A DNA stretch of 64,000 nt from Gnetum montanum (GCA_015680685.1 MNCI01002813.1:1637296-1701295); one strand, 5' to 3'. Positions 1 to 13,400 are shown, counted from the stretch's first letter. A program made the numbers and translations. Notes: a model not told the origin generated them from the letters alone.

Positions 1-88
1 TAGATATTATGCCCTACTGAATAGATGCTTAGGCCATGGTTTCTTTGAGGAAAGGTGACTTTTCCACATCATATATGGGCTTCATACT
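1..88 (+). pseudogene. gag fragment of element C, left piece
   Basis: The plus strand reads RYYALLNRCLGHGF followed by more Gag-like residues. This matches, in opposite orientation, the Gag of X near 20,870-20,920 and of Y near 29,150-29,210. The reading stops where the LTR of X begins. The other half of the same gag resumes at 31,899: joining the two flanks and counting one copy of the 5-bp target site gives the same spacing as the uninterrupted X gag. This is therefore the left part of a gag split by a 31.8-kb insertion. Its 5' end lies beyond the window. Confidence 0.75.
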
Positions 89-965
89 TTATGAGCGACA
101 AGGTACCCCTACGTCCAACCATATGAATCACAAGTGGTCACACATGATCTAGTCTAATTCTATGGATGGGACTAGTTGTAGCATCTAGATCATTATGCTT
201 TTATTGTAGTTTGCTGTCTTCCCACTTGGACTAGTGGTAGCTTTGTTATGTATGGTTTAGTCGAAAGTGAGGTGTATGATGTTGTCTACTTTTTATGCTA
301 CTCCTGATGACAAAAAGAAACAAATTAATTAAACTAAGGGATAATGGAAAATAAGATCTAGACTAGTGTATGGTGACAAGTATCTACACTTAATTGTCTG
401 TACACATCTTGGACTTTGTGAGACTACTTCTCAGATTCTTAAGTGTATGTCATTGGTTTTGCCAAACGATACACCTTTGGATTACCAAGTATTTACACTG
501 AAATGCTCATGATTAAGGCGTATGCATTCTACTTAATAACAAGAATAGTAAATAATAATAAATGGAAATGTTTAATAAAAGAAAGCTTTAAATAATTAAA
601 GCAAAAATAATCTAAGTGGATGTTGCAATGATGGAAGTAATCTTAATCTTTATTACTAGTCATGTAACATGTCCAAGTACGTCACACTTGAATAAAGGTG
701 CCATACAATTACAAACATCACACTACAGGCATGCACTGGGAATAACAAACTTTGAAGAAGAAACTGAAAACTAGAACTATTTATTAACTATCAACTACTT
801 ACCACCTATCTCATCCAAGCACCCCATCATCATATTTATAGGCAATATTTAGATGAGGTGACGTTGGGTATCTAACATCACTTATTAGCCTTGATGTCGG
901 GTATGTGACATTGGGGCCCCAACGTCACATATCTGATGTTAGGGCCATAGAAGGATGACTCATCA
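89..965 (-). repeat. 3' LTR of X
   Basis: The plus strand starts ttatgagcga (degraded TGATGAG) and ends GACTCATCA. The sequence is closest to the 31087-31898 LTR piece: both share an insert around gtcattggttttgcc that the Y LTRs lack. A TATAAATA-like box on the minus strand lies near 833-840. The U3 part (about 840-960) holds repeated copies of a GATGTYGGGTA-type motif, including a near-palindrome centred on GGGGCCCC at about 918. Confidence 0.8.
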
Positions 966-978
966 TACCTCCATGACT
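966..978 (-). other. Polypurine tract of X (degraded)
   Basis: Read on the minus strand, purine-rich catggaggta directly abuts the LTR start. It corresponds to the cleaner tracts of Y (22792-22806) and C (35375-35388). It would prime plus-strand DNA synthesis. Confidence 0.55.
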
Positions 979-1134
979 AAATGAAAACTTCTCCTCAAGT
1001 TAAACAAAATGAGGAACAAGTTTTTTATGAAATTTTGATAGGTATGGGATTATTAATTGACTCAAACAATAAACAAGAATCTTGCATGCCCTAGTGGTGC
1101 AGTACAAAAATGGGATACATTATTACAAAACATG
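979..1134. other. X 3' untranslated stretch with internal deletion
   Basis: Non-coding sequence just inside the 3' LTR of X. Compared with Y, it jumps from the equivalent of about 22,940 to the equivalent of about 23,660, so roughly 0.7 kb that in Y encodes the C-terminus of ORF2 is missing here. Confidence 0.5.
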
Positions 1135-2670
1135 CCAACTTGGTCATGGAAGTGATTTTTTAATTTTTCATGCTTTTTGACCTTGTTTTGCCATGCGTTG
1201 ATTTTGATTGCTAAATTTTGATGAATAGCACATATCTCCTCCATGGAGAGGGTTTTATTTTCCTAGGCCACTCTACTCATATACTGGTTAACCCTCACCA
1301 GTTCATGCAACTAGTGGACACTTTCTTCTAAGATGTTCTTTTGTCTTTCTACAGTGATCAATTGGGAATTCTCTACAGCAAGATGCTTATTTTCTTCTTG
1401 GATGGTGATCAATGCATTTTTATATGCATGAGATTATACATCTATAGTAGAGGCACTCTAAATCATAATCTCCTTTTCTCACTTCGTAGTTGCTCTCTCC
1501 TTTTGTAGCTTGGTAAGCTCCTTTGTCCTAAATTGTTCTAGTTAGTTTGGTGTGACAAAATACCTAGGATCTTGTTGTTTAGCTCACAGGGTAGCTACCT
1601 CTTCTTGCAATCTTTATACTTTAGCTTCTGCATGTTTTTCCCTGACCTTTTCCATTACCAACTTTCCTTTGATGGTGCTAGGGATGTCAAACAGAGTGGT
1701 CATTACTTGACTTATCTACAGCAAGTGATCAAGTATGTCCTCATGCATTGTAATAGTCATTGAGGTCTTGGCTAGCATTTGTGCATCTCTAGATTCTGGC
1801 AGATCAGTCATAGGCATAGTAAGAATATTGAACAAGTATTTAATGTTATTAGTGATCACCTTTGCTGCACTTGCTGTATCCTCATGTTGTAGCACCACAA
1901 TTGTGATGCCTTCTCCAGTTTCTAATGTGACTTGAAAGGATGTAGCATTTCCAGAGATTTGGCGTAACCATTGAGATTCCATTTCTCATGATTGTATTGA
2001 TATCTCTTCCCTTGTTGAATCAGTTGATATGGTGGATCATATGATGTCATCCATAACTCGGAAGAGATTGGCCTCATCCTTGCTTCCCTAGCTGATGGTT
2101 TCAGTAATCCTCTGTAGGTGGCTCATCAATAGTTTATAATCTTCCAATGGCAGTGGTGGAGCTTATGCTTATGGATGTTGCTTAGGCTTTTGTTTTATTT
2201 TTTTCTTGGTTTTGCCTCCTTTTTAGCTTCTTGCTCCTCACCTAAATCTTTTCTTGGTGTTGTGGTTTTCAGGTGTTCTATGAAGGAGGTGTGGTGAGCC
2301 TTCCTAGGGATATCATTCATATATTCCAAGATTCTAGATTGCTTGCATAGCTTTCTAATTAGATAGGGAAATAGAAGTGTTGGTCTCCTTAACTTTATTT
2401 TTTTGAACCACCATTGGATTTCTGTGAAGTAATATTGGGGAAGGTTGATTGCAAATTTTCCCATTAGAATGACACATTTCCTAGTCTCATAAGTTGAGAT
2501 TAGATTAAGCCCTTTGGTAGGAAATAAGTGGTATGTCCCAATCTTAAAGTAGGTTCTCTCTTATCGTATGTCCATCTTAGCCATAATTTCTTTGTTCCAG
2601 GGTTAGATTTGATGGACAGGTGAGTAACCTTGGCCCCTTCATTTGGTAGGTTAAGGACTACAATAATATT
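1135..2670 (-). pseudogene. ORF2 of X, middle and C-terminal part (putative plant transposon protein)
   Basis: Minus-strand remnant continuing from 18083-17684 across the W insertion. Recognisable blocks are LNLPNEGAKVTHLS (near 2620-2660) and a hydrophobic core FPYLIRKLCKQ (near 2345-2380) characteristic of the 'putative plant transposon protein' domain family (Pfam Transposase_32, by recollection). A further block around 1716-1982 aligns with ORF2 of Y. The downstream part looks helical and coiled-coil-like. Frameshifts and stops are frequent, and the C-terminus is lost by internal deletion. The function of this protein is unknown; family members occur in plant LTR elements. The homology among X, Y and D is clear, but the domain name comes from pattern memory only. 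Confidence 0.65.
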
Positions 2671-4871
2671 TGAAACACCATAAATTTTAGGGCTCTCATG
2701 ATTCAGCAGTCTCGAAATTTGGGCAAGGGTCTCTATGAGCATGGTGTCACATTGGACCGTGTAGACAATATGGCACCCTGGAAGTCCTAATGACTACAAA
2801 GCCACTTTCGAGGTTGCCCACCATCCTTTGTAGCATAGTCAACGTGGCACCTAGCCACAAGGACAATTTGCATGAAAGAGGCACTAGTGGTAGACCGTAT
2901 AGTCTGGAAAATTTGCTATCTCCTGGGCTGACAGGCTTACTACACCCCCTAGCTTGCCCAGCTTGACACTTGGCCCGACTGACGGTCTACCCACAGACCA
3001 TGCTAGGAGCTATCGAAAGTGTTTAGGATGAGTGAAATAGTTTGGCAAGTTTTCTAACTGTGAGACTTGCTATGCTACACTATGCTACACAACATAGTAG
3101 GCCTTGGGAAGCCTGATTGGGCACCCAATATGTAGATAGATAAGGACTCAGTCCTTCATGATATTTGCACGACTTCATCCTTGATTCATGAGCAACATGA
3201 TGTAGAAAAATGTGGTAATTTTGTTAGAAGTCATTTCAATCTGAGTGCTATGTTGTGCTACGCTATGCAGCGTAGCAGGGATGTACTATGACAATAGTCC
3301 TACTTAGATGGCTCTAATGGAGTAAGCTTATTTGCCCATGCTTCAACCATCAGATAGGTTTTTCTTGCTACCACACCAAGACATGACTAATATCTTGTGA
3401 CAAAATGTTTGTAAAGTAAGTCAGAATTTGGGCCAAACAAGGTGCTACGCTACGAAGGTCCTCTACCAAGTGGTTCTAGCAAAAGAGGATTGCACTTGGC
3501 CACATTCAGACCTTCAAGATTGCCTATCTTGCTTCACCCCTTGGGTCCTAAGTAGAATTTCTTGACAAAGCATTGTAGATCGAACAAGAATTCATGTTAC
3601 ATTGGCTGCTACGCTATGCTACACTATGCAGCGGCAAGGACATGAAGCAAAAAAGTGTTCCAAGGATCAACTCTGTAGGTTCCAATACCTTTTAGCATGA
3701 AATATAGGGTTACAGTTGCTTGTTTGGCCAGGCGTTAGATAGGTATTTGTTCAGCTTTCGAGTAAGATTTCTCTCAATACTGAAGGCTATGCTACGCTAT
3801 GTTATGCAACGTAGCACAATGTAGCATATGGATGTTTATGCTACGTCGATATGCTAGGCAACGTAAATAGGATAGCACTTGCATGGAAGCATCAAGACAT
3901 CCTCGGTTAGCTCTAAAAATTGTTGGCAATGGTTACTCCCATCCTGGCATTTCTTCAATGGAGAAAATTAGCAAGTTTGCTTTGTTTTGCATTTCCTTGA
4001 CTATCTCCAAAGTTGTTCGTATGCTTGACCTTGCTTGCCAGAGTATGGAAGACGTTGTCCTGGAGCACAGGCTCCACTTTGCATTCACTGTTGGAATTCC
4101 TTGTGACAAACATGGTAGTTCATTAAATTTTGGCACATGCAGGTTGAATGGTATGGTCATAGTACAACAAGATTCATGTTCAGCATCACACTGTAGCATA
4201 GCACACTAGTGTGACACTGCAGCACAACATCACATAGTAGCATAGCATAGACATGTTTGCACCTTGTGGGACCCAAGACACATGGCATCCAAACCACATT
4301 TTTCTCCTTAGCGAACAACATTGAAAGGGTCGGCTTTTGGAATCATCTTTCCTGTGGTTAGCTTCAAAGATTGGCAATTGGCATTTTTGGCATTTTGGCT
4401 CTTTGGTGATTAGCTTTGGCAAAGAGATTGGTAAGTATAAGGTTTTTGTTAGCAAGCTGTTAACAGTAGTTCAAGGATCTGTGACCATACTGCTTTGTAG
4501 TAAGCTATTCCTGTTCATACTGTGCATCAGTGGTACATCTTCTTCAATCAAACAAAGATCAGATTCCCTAATTTTGGGGCAGTGCACTTTCTCACTCAAG
4601 ACTATTTCATTTCATTTTGCTATCATCATATTTTGTCTTATTCTTTGTTAGTTTAAATTTTTCACTTATCGTTTGCGTTATACATAACACCTTTAAAACA
4701 AATGTTTATGAAAGGTTATTGTACATCGATTAAGTTCATGTTTGATGGACCAGACCATTCAGGGCATGCCACTTCCGTTTACTCTAGCACGACCCTCACA
4801 CTGATCCAGGGTTTCGCTGTATGCTCGGTGACCTCTCAGTGTTCCAGTCACCGACGTTTTTAGTCGCTATA
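2671..4871 (+). repeat. 5' LTR of W
   Basis: Begins TGAAACACCATAAATTTTAG, closely matching the start of V's LTR, and ends ...cgctata just before the PBS. Positions 2881-4871 match 15597-17683. It carries many interspersed copies of GCTACG/CGTAGC-type words in both orientations (for example around 3070, 3255, 3610, 3790 and 4190) that can form imperfect hairpins. Relative to the 3' LTR it has lost about 50 bases containing the TATAAATA box (after about 4310), so its promoter is probably broken. Confidence 0.8.
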
Positions 4872-4876
4872 GTTTT

Positions 4877-4893
4877 TGGTGCTAGAAGGAGGT
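4877..4893 (+). other. Primer-binding site of W
   Basis: tggtgctagaaggaggt, five bases after the LTR end. It corresponds to V's TGGCGCTAGAAGGAGGG with C-to-T decay. It would anneal to a tRNA 3' end; I cannot assign the tRNA with confidence. Confidence 0.65.
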
Positions 4894-5314
4894 CCCTTTG
4901 TGCCCTTTCTACATATCATGGGTAATCCTACATGCTGTCTGTACCCCATCACCTACTAGTGTAGATGTGACACCCTTGTGGTTGTCTATGCACCGTGTGG
5001 TGTAGATTGGTCGCAACAACGGTTCCTTCGGAACTCGGCAAGATGAAAGCCTCCAACTACTTACTGTACCATGTTCACTTTGTTAACTACCCTATGTTGC
5101 CTGCATCTCGTGTGGCATAGCGAGCCTCTCAGCATAGCGATCCTGCTTAGTGTATCAGGCATAGCAGTGAAGGAAGTCAACTTTTGACACTCCCTAGCAT
5201 ACTTACTTTTAGCCTCTCTCTCTTTTACAGTTTCCATTTTTACAACAGAAAATTATTCCTACAACCACTGCCATTCCCACCTCAAACCTAGAGGTGCCTT
5301 ACTTTGTTCAAAGC

Positions 5315-8300
5315 ATGACAAGTCCCAAGCGACCACCTAGCCCAGTGCTAGTACAGCGACAGTCTCTTAGGCTACGACACTTGTCACCCGAGTGCTTGGC
5401 CGAAGACACAGAGCGATATGATTTCCTATATGCAAAAGTCTAGGTGAATCTACCCCTAGATCACCAGGAACTCGAGGATAAACGTAACTTCAAGTACCTC
5501 CATTGGAATAGTAGGGAATTCATTCCTACTCCTAATGTCATCATCCTGTTGATTGAAGTGTATCAATGGGTGTTAAACCAACTGATGCAAGTGAGTAGGT
5601 CTAGGGAATGGAACACAATGTCCCATTATGATGAAGCATTCTAGGATGGGTAGGAAGACTTGTACTCCTACTCCGAAGGTGGTGGCCAGATCTTTACCAT
5701 GGCTATCCCTTCCACCACTATCTTTTAGTCAAACCCACTCTTCTCTTCTGTCCTGTTCATGGTAGCCACAAGTCCACCACAACCCACATCCTCTTCAGCA
5801 ATGGGTAGTCACCCAATGTTTTCAATGTACTAGCAAGTGGGTCCTTCAACTTTCTTTTCAGTTCCTCTCCCTCCCCAATCTATTTCAGCATCATACCCAA
5901 TGTCAGTCATGGCGACGCTGCCATACGTGCACACTGTGCCTACATCACAACTGCACATGAGCTCCACTCCTGTTCCCTCATCCCCAACCATTCCACCACT
6001 AGTAGTGGACCCACTCGCAATCGCGTGGTGGGCACCAATCACTTCTCTCCCTCCTACGCAACCCTATCAGATGTCGCATTATGTCCAACACCATGCATAC
6101 CAAGTCTTGTAGGTGGTGCAACCAAGCATAGGGCTATGGGCCACCCTACCAGCTAGGTAAGTAGCCAACCCCATGGCACCACCAACGACCGTTGCCCCAA
6201 TAGCATTGGGTGGTGGAAGGCCCAGGAAGCACCACTTGTTGGAGCCATCCCAATGATGCCTCCCATGGGATAGGCTACCGCTCCATCATTCATGATGGCT
6301 ACTCAAGTAGCCCTGCAATCTTCTATGACATCCCTAGGTTTGGATCAAGCATTTCAACTCATCTAGACCTTGACTGAGGAAATCAAATGGGTTAAGGCCA
6401 TGAGTTCTGAAATCATGCTAGTCATGGACTTTTACCATGGTGACCTTATCAGCCTGGCTATCCCTATGCTTACATTGCCCCCTAGGGTGCCACTCCCCCA
6501 ATTTACAAAATACAACGGGGAGGGTGATCCCAACGTGCATTTGGTGACCTTCAAGTCAGAATCCCTTCTGTTGCAACCATGGCCACACACCATCATCCAT
6601 GTCTTTGCCATGTCTTTGATAGGCAAAGCTCTGCACTAGTACCATGTGCTCCCACGCACCTCCATCTCCACCCTAGAAGAGCTGTTAAGCTAATTTGTAA
6701 CCTGCTTCAAATACAACCTAAAGCTAGAGGTCACACTAGATCAGCTCATGAGTGTTAAGCAGGACCCACTAGAACCTGCATAGAGATTCATACTATGGTG
6801 GAGCACCACCTTAAACAAGATACGTGAACCCATTGTAGAGGCTCACTTGTTGGCTATCTTTAAGGGCACGATGAATGACTTCATTAAATCTAAACTCTAC
6901 TACCTAGCCCCGCGGTCCCTCAGCCAAGTGTATGCACAAACCAAGAGCATTTAGGATGCAGTTGAAGCCAGTAGGGACCTTGCCTATGTGACATACAAAA
7001 ATGCACACATTAAGAAAGACAAAGAGAAGGGCAAGGCTGTAGCAACCATGGTGGCCGTTGTGGCCAACGAGACCAAGCCCAACAATAGCAACAACAAAAA
7101 GGATGCTATAACACCCAACACTCCTGCTAATGCACACTTGGCTCAAGTAGCATAGGATAGTCCTCGCATCAACACTTGCAGTGCTAACCTAGCTGAGGCC
7201 CAACTTTGAGTGTAAGGATTGCTCCAAGTACACCCCCTTACCCATCAAGCCTTGGGATCTTTTGAAGCAACTATTGGGAGCTGGGTGTATACAACATAAA
7301 TAGATGTCAGAGAAGGTAATCAAACATCATAAATGGTACTACGAATTTCATAGAAATGCCTCCTTGGCTATGCCCAATGAACCTCCAGTCCCAAAGAATT
7401 TCAGGTTGGAAAGTTTCTGTGACTATCACCAATTAGATACGGATTACTGCCTAGCATTGAAAGATGACATACAATGCATGATTGATTAGGGCAAGCTAGT
7501 CCTAGATGAGAGCAATCTTGTCTGCCTCAAAACCAAGTCAATGCATGTTTACAAAGACCCCCTAAACACTAACAACATGAGGTACACCATCAATGTTATT
7601 GGCATTAACAGTAATCCAGAACCACCATAGCAACCATTCATGGTGTGTGTGCCTCCTTATAACGTAGAAACGTGAACAAAAGTAACATCACAACAACCAT
7701 TTTTCCTTAAAGTTCCTCATCAAACATCCACCCCTACTCCTTTTTTGCTTAAAGTGGAACTACCACCCGTGCCAACACCATAGGCATCATTTGTCATTAA
7801 GGTGCCAAAACATCTAAGCTCCTCTACCACCCAAAGCCAAGCAACAAAAACTACACCATAGTGTCATTGTCCAAAAAAGCATGAGGAATGTTTAGTAGAC
7901 AAGACAGCTAGGGAACACACTACATTAGGTCCCTCCAAGCCTACCCCCTTGTCCTCAATGCCCATGGCCCCTTCATCATCAACAACTAGTAACATTACGT
8001 AGACGTGATCGTCATCCCCCTACCCAAGAAAGTCCAATGCTCAACTAGAAACCATTCCCCCTTAGGAGATTTTTCTTCTAGGATGACTAAAGGAGGAAAG
8101 GGGTAGCAAACAACAAGATGGTGGGCGGGACCTTCTCAATGTCCTTACATAAGTCAAATAGGCCTTGAAGTAGAAAAACACAACTTTAAGCCTATATGAC
8201 CTGATAATGACTTGTATGGTGCATCGTGAGGCCATGGTTTGCATGTTAACATCTATCTCGATTAACAAAAAAATGCCAGTCGAAGAGAAAGAAATCCTTG

Positions 8301-9030
8301 CTATCATGCTTCCATCCATAGCCAAAGAACTATGGCCATCCCAGTTGACATTTCATGATAAGTCCATTAAGGATGATCCTGAAAAAGGTTAGGTGACAAC
8401 AGCACCCATGTTCATCACAATTCGGGTTGGCCGCTACAAGATTTGAACAGTACACATTGATGAAGGGGCTGCTACCAATGTAATTTCATTTCCCATAGTG
8501 GAAAAACTGGGCTTGGTTAATTAAATTAAGTCCATGACAACTTTGTGCTTGAAATTGTTCAACGGGGTGGGCGTAGTGGTAAAAGGGACTATCCACATTA
8601 ACTTTGTGGTAGGGGAGCAGTTCCCCACAAGCGTGGTGTTCATTGTGGTGGACGAGATGCCTAGGTTCAACCTGATCTTGGGGAGGTCATGGTTAGCCCA
8701 ACTAAGGGCTGTCTCTTCACCGATACATTAGGAGATTCACTTACCGTACATGGGTGGGGAAGTGGTGATCTACAGTGATGAAGCGGTTGCCCAAGCCATA
8801 AACAATGTTGACATGGAGTAGGGTTCAGAGATAGTAATCTCTAGGAATGAAGCATCTGTTCATGCTCAAACCCTTCGTTTGAGTGATGAGCTAGGCAAAA
8901 ATGTTGACTTAGATAAAGAAAGTACATGGCTTGAGTTGCCTTTTCAGACAGTAGACAATGACATAGAAGAATACCATAATAAATCCTCTTGGCCATATGC
9001 TTTGCCTAGCCCACGATGGGTTAGAAAACA
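5315..9030 (+). pseudogene. gag-protease of W (degraded)
   Basis: The start at 5315 (MTSPKRPPSPVL) aligns with the start of V's gag. Blocks follow in V's order: a Pro-rich N-terminal region (to about 6110); a capsid-like gag core (about 6420-6950, FTKYNGEGDPN); a lysine-rich linker; an altered zinc-knuckle block with CDYHQL (about 7417-7470); repeated PF-hydrophobic-KVP linker motifs; and an aspartic protease (about 8450-8730) with the active-site region IDEGAATNVI. Many in-frame stops, mostly TAG, and at least two frame changes make it non-functional. Protease would mature Gag-Pol in virus-like particles. It is spaced from RT by the antisense-gene region, as in V. Confidence 0.8.
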
Positions 9031-9304
9031 ACTGCATAATTAGAGATTACCTCTACTTCAACTTCATAAATGCTTGGCTTCATATTTTCTCCCATCTTAA
9101 TTTTAGCATTATGTTCACTGTTTGCATTATGTTCATTTTTAGCATTATGTTCACTGCTTGCATTATGTTCATTTTTGGCATTACGATAATTGTTTACATT
9201 ATTTTAATTGTTTGCATCATGTCTATTGTTCAGATTTGCCTTATGTCTACTGTTTATATTATTTCCATTGTTTACATCATGACTATTACTTGCATTAATT
9301 AAAT

Positions 9305-9404
9305 TGTTCCAACAACCTGAAACAGCCTAAAACTAGTACGACTCGAAACAACCTAAAACTAGCACAGCCCAAAATGGCCTAAAACTAGCAACTTTGTTTT
9401 CCTA
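9305..9404 (+). repeat. Short CCTAAAACTAG repeats after W protease
   Basis: Three units of the type cgaaacaacctaaaactagc, interrupted by the solo LTR and resuming at about 10225-10345 as ggcccgaaatgtccttaaac. They correspond to the V repeats at 44745-44985, at the same place between protease and the 3' end of the antisense gene. Confidence 0.65.
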
Positions 9405-10181
9405 TGATGAGTGGTGAGGTACCCCTACACTCAACCATATGAATACGAGTGTGTCATGCATGATCCGGTCGAACTTCGTGGACGGGCTAGTTGTGGTATC
9501 TAGACAGTTACTTGTAGGTCGCAGTTCGCTATCTTCCCACCTGGACTAGTATTAGCTTTGTCATATTTGGTTTAGTCTAAAGTGAGGTGTATGATGCGTT
9601 CCTATACTAGTACTACTCTTGGGCTAATGGAAAATAATATTAACTAACGAGGAGAGGGATAGAGTGAGAGAGAATCTAACTAGCCTAGGTGCGATGAGCA
9701 TTTGTTCCTTAATCATCCATACACATCTTGGACCTCGTGCATGACTACTACTGGGATTACCAAGCGTAAATCCTAGGTATGCTACTAGGTTACCAAGTAG
9801 TCACACTTAAATGCTCATGATCAAGTTGTACTCATTCCGCATTACTAGGAGTTTAGGGTAAAGAGATGTTAACTACGAAAGCAATAAATAACAATAAAAA
9901 TTAAATAATTAAACTAAGTGAATGCTGCAATGATGAAGTAATCTTAATCTTTATTGCTAGTCACGTGTGTGTCCAAGTACATCACACTCGAATAAGGATG
10001 CCGTACAATTACAATCACGACACTGCGGGCATGCACTGGGAGGATAGGGTTAAGTTAAGAACTACTTAAAACTAAACACTTAAAAGAAGTTCTAAAAACT
10101 ACCTACCAGATCTGTCTACCTTTTATTTATAGATTAGGAGACAGGCTGCGATATCACAGCCAACAAAATGATAACTCATCA
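9405..10181 (-). repeat. Solo Asp-family LTR inside W
   Basis: Reads TGATGAGTGGTGAGGTACCC to ...AACTCATCA on the plus strand, the signature of the Asp family in minus orientation. Flanks tccta (9400-9404) and cccta (10182-10186) match at 4/5 positions. No internal region is attached, so it is most simply a solo LTR left by recombination between the two LTRs of a former element. It proves that the Asp family was still moving after W inserted. Confidence 0.8.
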
Positions 10182-10490
10182 CCCTAAAACAAAGATAACA
10201 AGAAAACAAAAATAAAAAAAAAACATCATGAAGCAATGGCCCGAAATGTCCTTAAACTAATGTTGCTGCCCGAAATGGCTTTGAACTATTGTCATGGCCC
10301 AAAATTTCCTTAAACTAAAACAAGGGGCCCACAAAGGTCCTAAACACATTAATAAAAAAATTGAATTAAAAATTAATTAGCCAAAATAAGACAAAATAAT
10401 TATTTCACGTTTTACTTTTAATCTAATTTTAGTCCATCTAATACTGTTGGCCAAAATTTAAATTGAAAAAAAAAATCTTTTGCTACCACA

Positions 10491-13400
10491 TTATAAATCT
10501 TCATCAGCATCCCCGTTTCCTGTTCCACTGGGTCCTACATCTCCATTTGGATCCTCATAAGGTAGATAATAAAATAGTGAATCAAAATGACAACAAAGGC
10601 TCTCATAAAATAAATTATGACACAATAAAGAGCGACTAACCCTAGATGGTCCTGCGTCCATTTCAGAGGGTATCCTGTCCATGCCAGCCATAAGACGTTG
10701 TAGGATCTCCTCAGTGAGGTTGGCCCAATTTTCCTCTCCCAGATTAGTGCTTGTCACAACTTTTCTTTTCTCCAAAACTATCCATTTGGGCGGTCCTAGG
10801 GAAAAGGTGGTGGTGGTGGTCTCCTTTGCAGGTAAGGTCATTTCCCTTTCAGGAGACTCACTAACCGTCACCTATTGCATGAAGTTCTCATAGGCCCTAG
10901 AAGTGCCAATGACATCAAGGAATACCCTATGGGTATGCAATTCAAGAAAAGCATGCTGGTATTGTTTACGATAGGTGGCACACTCCATTTTATACAGATG
11001 CTTATGGTTCTTATGTGCCTATTCCCATTCGTACACCTTTGTGCTATAATCCTTCTAGTCTTGGTTCTTTTGGGCTAGAAGGTCCATTTGCATGCGTTGT
11101 TCTATGATCTCACAAGTGGCCTCATTTTTGCTCTGTATGGATGTCCAATATCTTGCATAGTCAATAACAGCCATACACCAACTACCATCGTGAGTGTCAT
11201 GGGCTAATAGAAATTCATTTATGGACTGAAGGTTCTCTAACTCAGTGGCTTGGTTGGCTTTCTCTTTCTCAAGTTTTTGTACCCTCTTTTAGAGGTCCTC
11301 ATTGACACACCTACACTCCCATAAGGAGCGTGCCGAGTACAATGCATATTGACTTGTTTCCTTGTATATATGACGGGGCACCTTAGCTACTTCTGGAGGA
11401 AGTTTAGGCATAGTGTCAACATTAATGGCTTTTCGGGGATCCCAGTTGAGACGAGAAGTTGTCAATCACACGTGGGCAAGTGTTAGTCACAGTGACATAG
11501 CAAAAATGCAACAACTTAGGGAGCCTAACGTAGCAACTTCAACATACCTATCTTAGGATTGATTTGCCTTAGGCGATCGATCATGTCATTGACCATCCCC
11601 TCCATAAAGGTAAATTTATCGGGGGTCTCGATCCATGGCTTGAGATAGATCGAAGAAGAAGGGTCAGGGTCATTAACAGTGGTGTCCACTACACAAAAAC
11701 ACATGTTAGCAATGGTGGAGAGGATAGTAATGAGTCTGAAAAACAACATAAATGATAGTGTAAAGCTCTTACCTAGCAAACCCTTAGGGGTGATAGCGGT
11801 GGGATTGCCCATCGACACACTATCGAGTAAGCGATCAAACTCACCAGCATCAAATTGCAACCCTTTTAGCTAACTCAAAAGTGTGGTGGCATCCTCAGCA
11901 ATCATGTGCCCCTTAGGTACTGAAGCACATTTTGCAAAAAGGTCATCAACAGTGGGGGCCTCTTCTTCTATGGTAGGGGCCTCTTCCTCCTCTTCAGTGG
12001 GGGCCCCTACTTCAGGGGCCAAAACCTCTTCTTCTTCTTCTTCTTATATACACGTTTAAAGTAAGCAGGATACTCTAATAATAAACAAGCGCTATGCTAC
12101 ATAGTGTAGCATAGCATAGTAAGTGCTATGCTAATTAGACAAATAAGCACACTTACCAACTGGGGGTTGCACTTTGCAAACTTTGATCTGCAACTTTCTT
12201 CCCTTCTCTTCATTAGTATGGGGAGGTTCTTACATTGGACGAGATTTCTTCCGTTGTAGCCTAGCTTTCATGGTCTTTGCAATGAGATTTTCCCTCCTTA
12301 ACACATTGCCTGTGTTGATGAGAGGCACCTCTCCAATGCTGTCCTAGGCATGAAAGATCTGCCCCACTTGATCCCTTGTTGTTATCAAAAGTGATTTCCG
12401 AATAGCTTTTGGGGGATCTTGGGAATGAGTGATGTGAAAAACTTGGCAAGTCCATGGCTTAGATATCGAGTTATGATCTTGCTATACCCAGGCACCATTT
12501 TCATGGACCACTAGGAATTCTACAAACTGTCATAGGCAAGCTATGAAGAAGGCGTAATGCACGTTGAAACGAGAGTCAAGCTGCTCACGAAGCTTGACCA
12601 TTTTAGCACGCAAGCCTTCAGAGAGGTACTTGGCCCAGTTGTAGTGGGTCCCTTCCTCCATGACCTTCTTCATTATCCAAGCATGCTCTGCTCCATGTAT
12701 TTTTCCTTAGGAGAGTAGCTTAGGGAAAGCACAAGCATGGAAGATAGGGTAAACCATTTAGGCCACCACTAGCTTGACCTTGTGGATGTAAATCCCCTTT
12801 CCATCCTTACTTGTCCCCAGCCATTTCTCTATGTCCCCTTGATGGCTGATATCTTTTCTAGTCTTTTCTCCCATAGGTAGGCAATTAGAGGGAACACTGA
12901 AAAGGTCTAAAAAAAGTTTTTCATTTATCTCAAACACCACACACACATTGTAAAATCATGTGTGGAAGCGGTTAGCCTTTTCAGAAAAGGAATCAGCCAG
13001 TGAAAGCATTTCTGTAGCCGAGAGACTTGGATTTACTACCAGGAATAAATCCATGAGCCTAGCCTCCTGAATGTTGTGAATTAGGATGGCTGGGGCCCCA
13101 TTGCAAAGCCAATGCTGAGTCTCGTCCACCTCCCCATACTTGAAGAAGAGGTTGGTCTTGTCACGTCCAGAGGTAATCATTGTAACCTCTTAGGATTCGC
13201 TCGCCACTGCAACAGTTAGCAATGAAAAATTAGCAAAGGAAAAAGTAGATCATCACTTAAGCACACAAAACCAAATGAACAATTTAACATACCAGGTCTA
13301 AATGGCATAGGAAATGGTGGAATTTCCACAAGAATGTCTTCTACGGTAAGCGATCAACGAGATGCCCGTTCGCTATCTAACCAGCCAACTTCTTTACATT

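Noticed and set aside
3883-4209. 108-codon frame in the W 5' LTR, with a 94-codon relative in the 3' LTR (16645-16929) and frames on the opposite strand
   Set aside because: Both copies exist because LTRs are duplicated; no motif, no codon bias, and overlapping frames on both strands.
2880-4871. W LTR starting at gcactagtgg (2880)
   Set aside because: The 3' copy starts there only because of a deletion; TGAAACACC at 2671 matches V's LTR start and leaves a plausible target duplication.
9061-9302. 101-codon hydrophobic frame resembling repeated membrane segments
   Set aside because: Made by simple repetition of cattatgttc-type words; in a different frame from W gag-pro and without a homolog in V.
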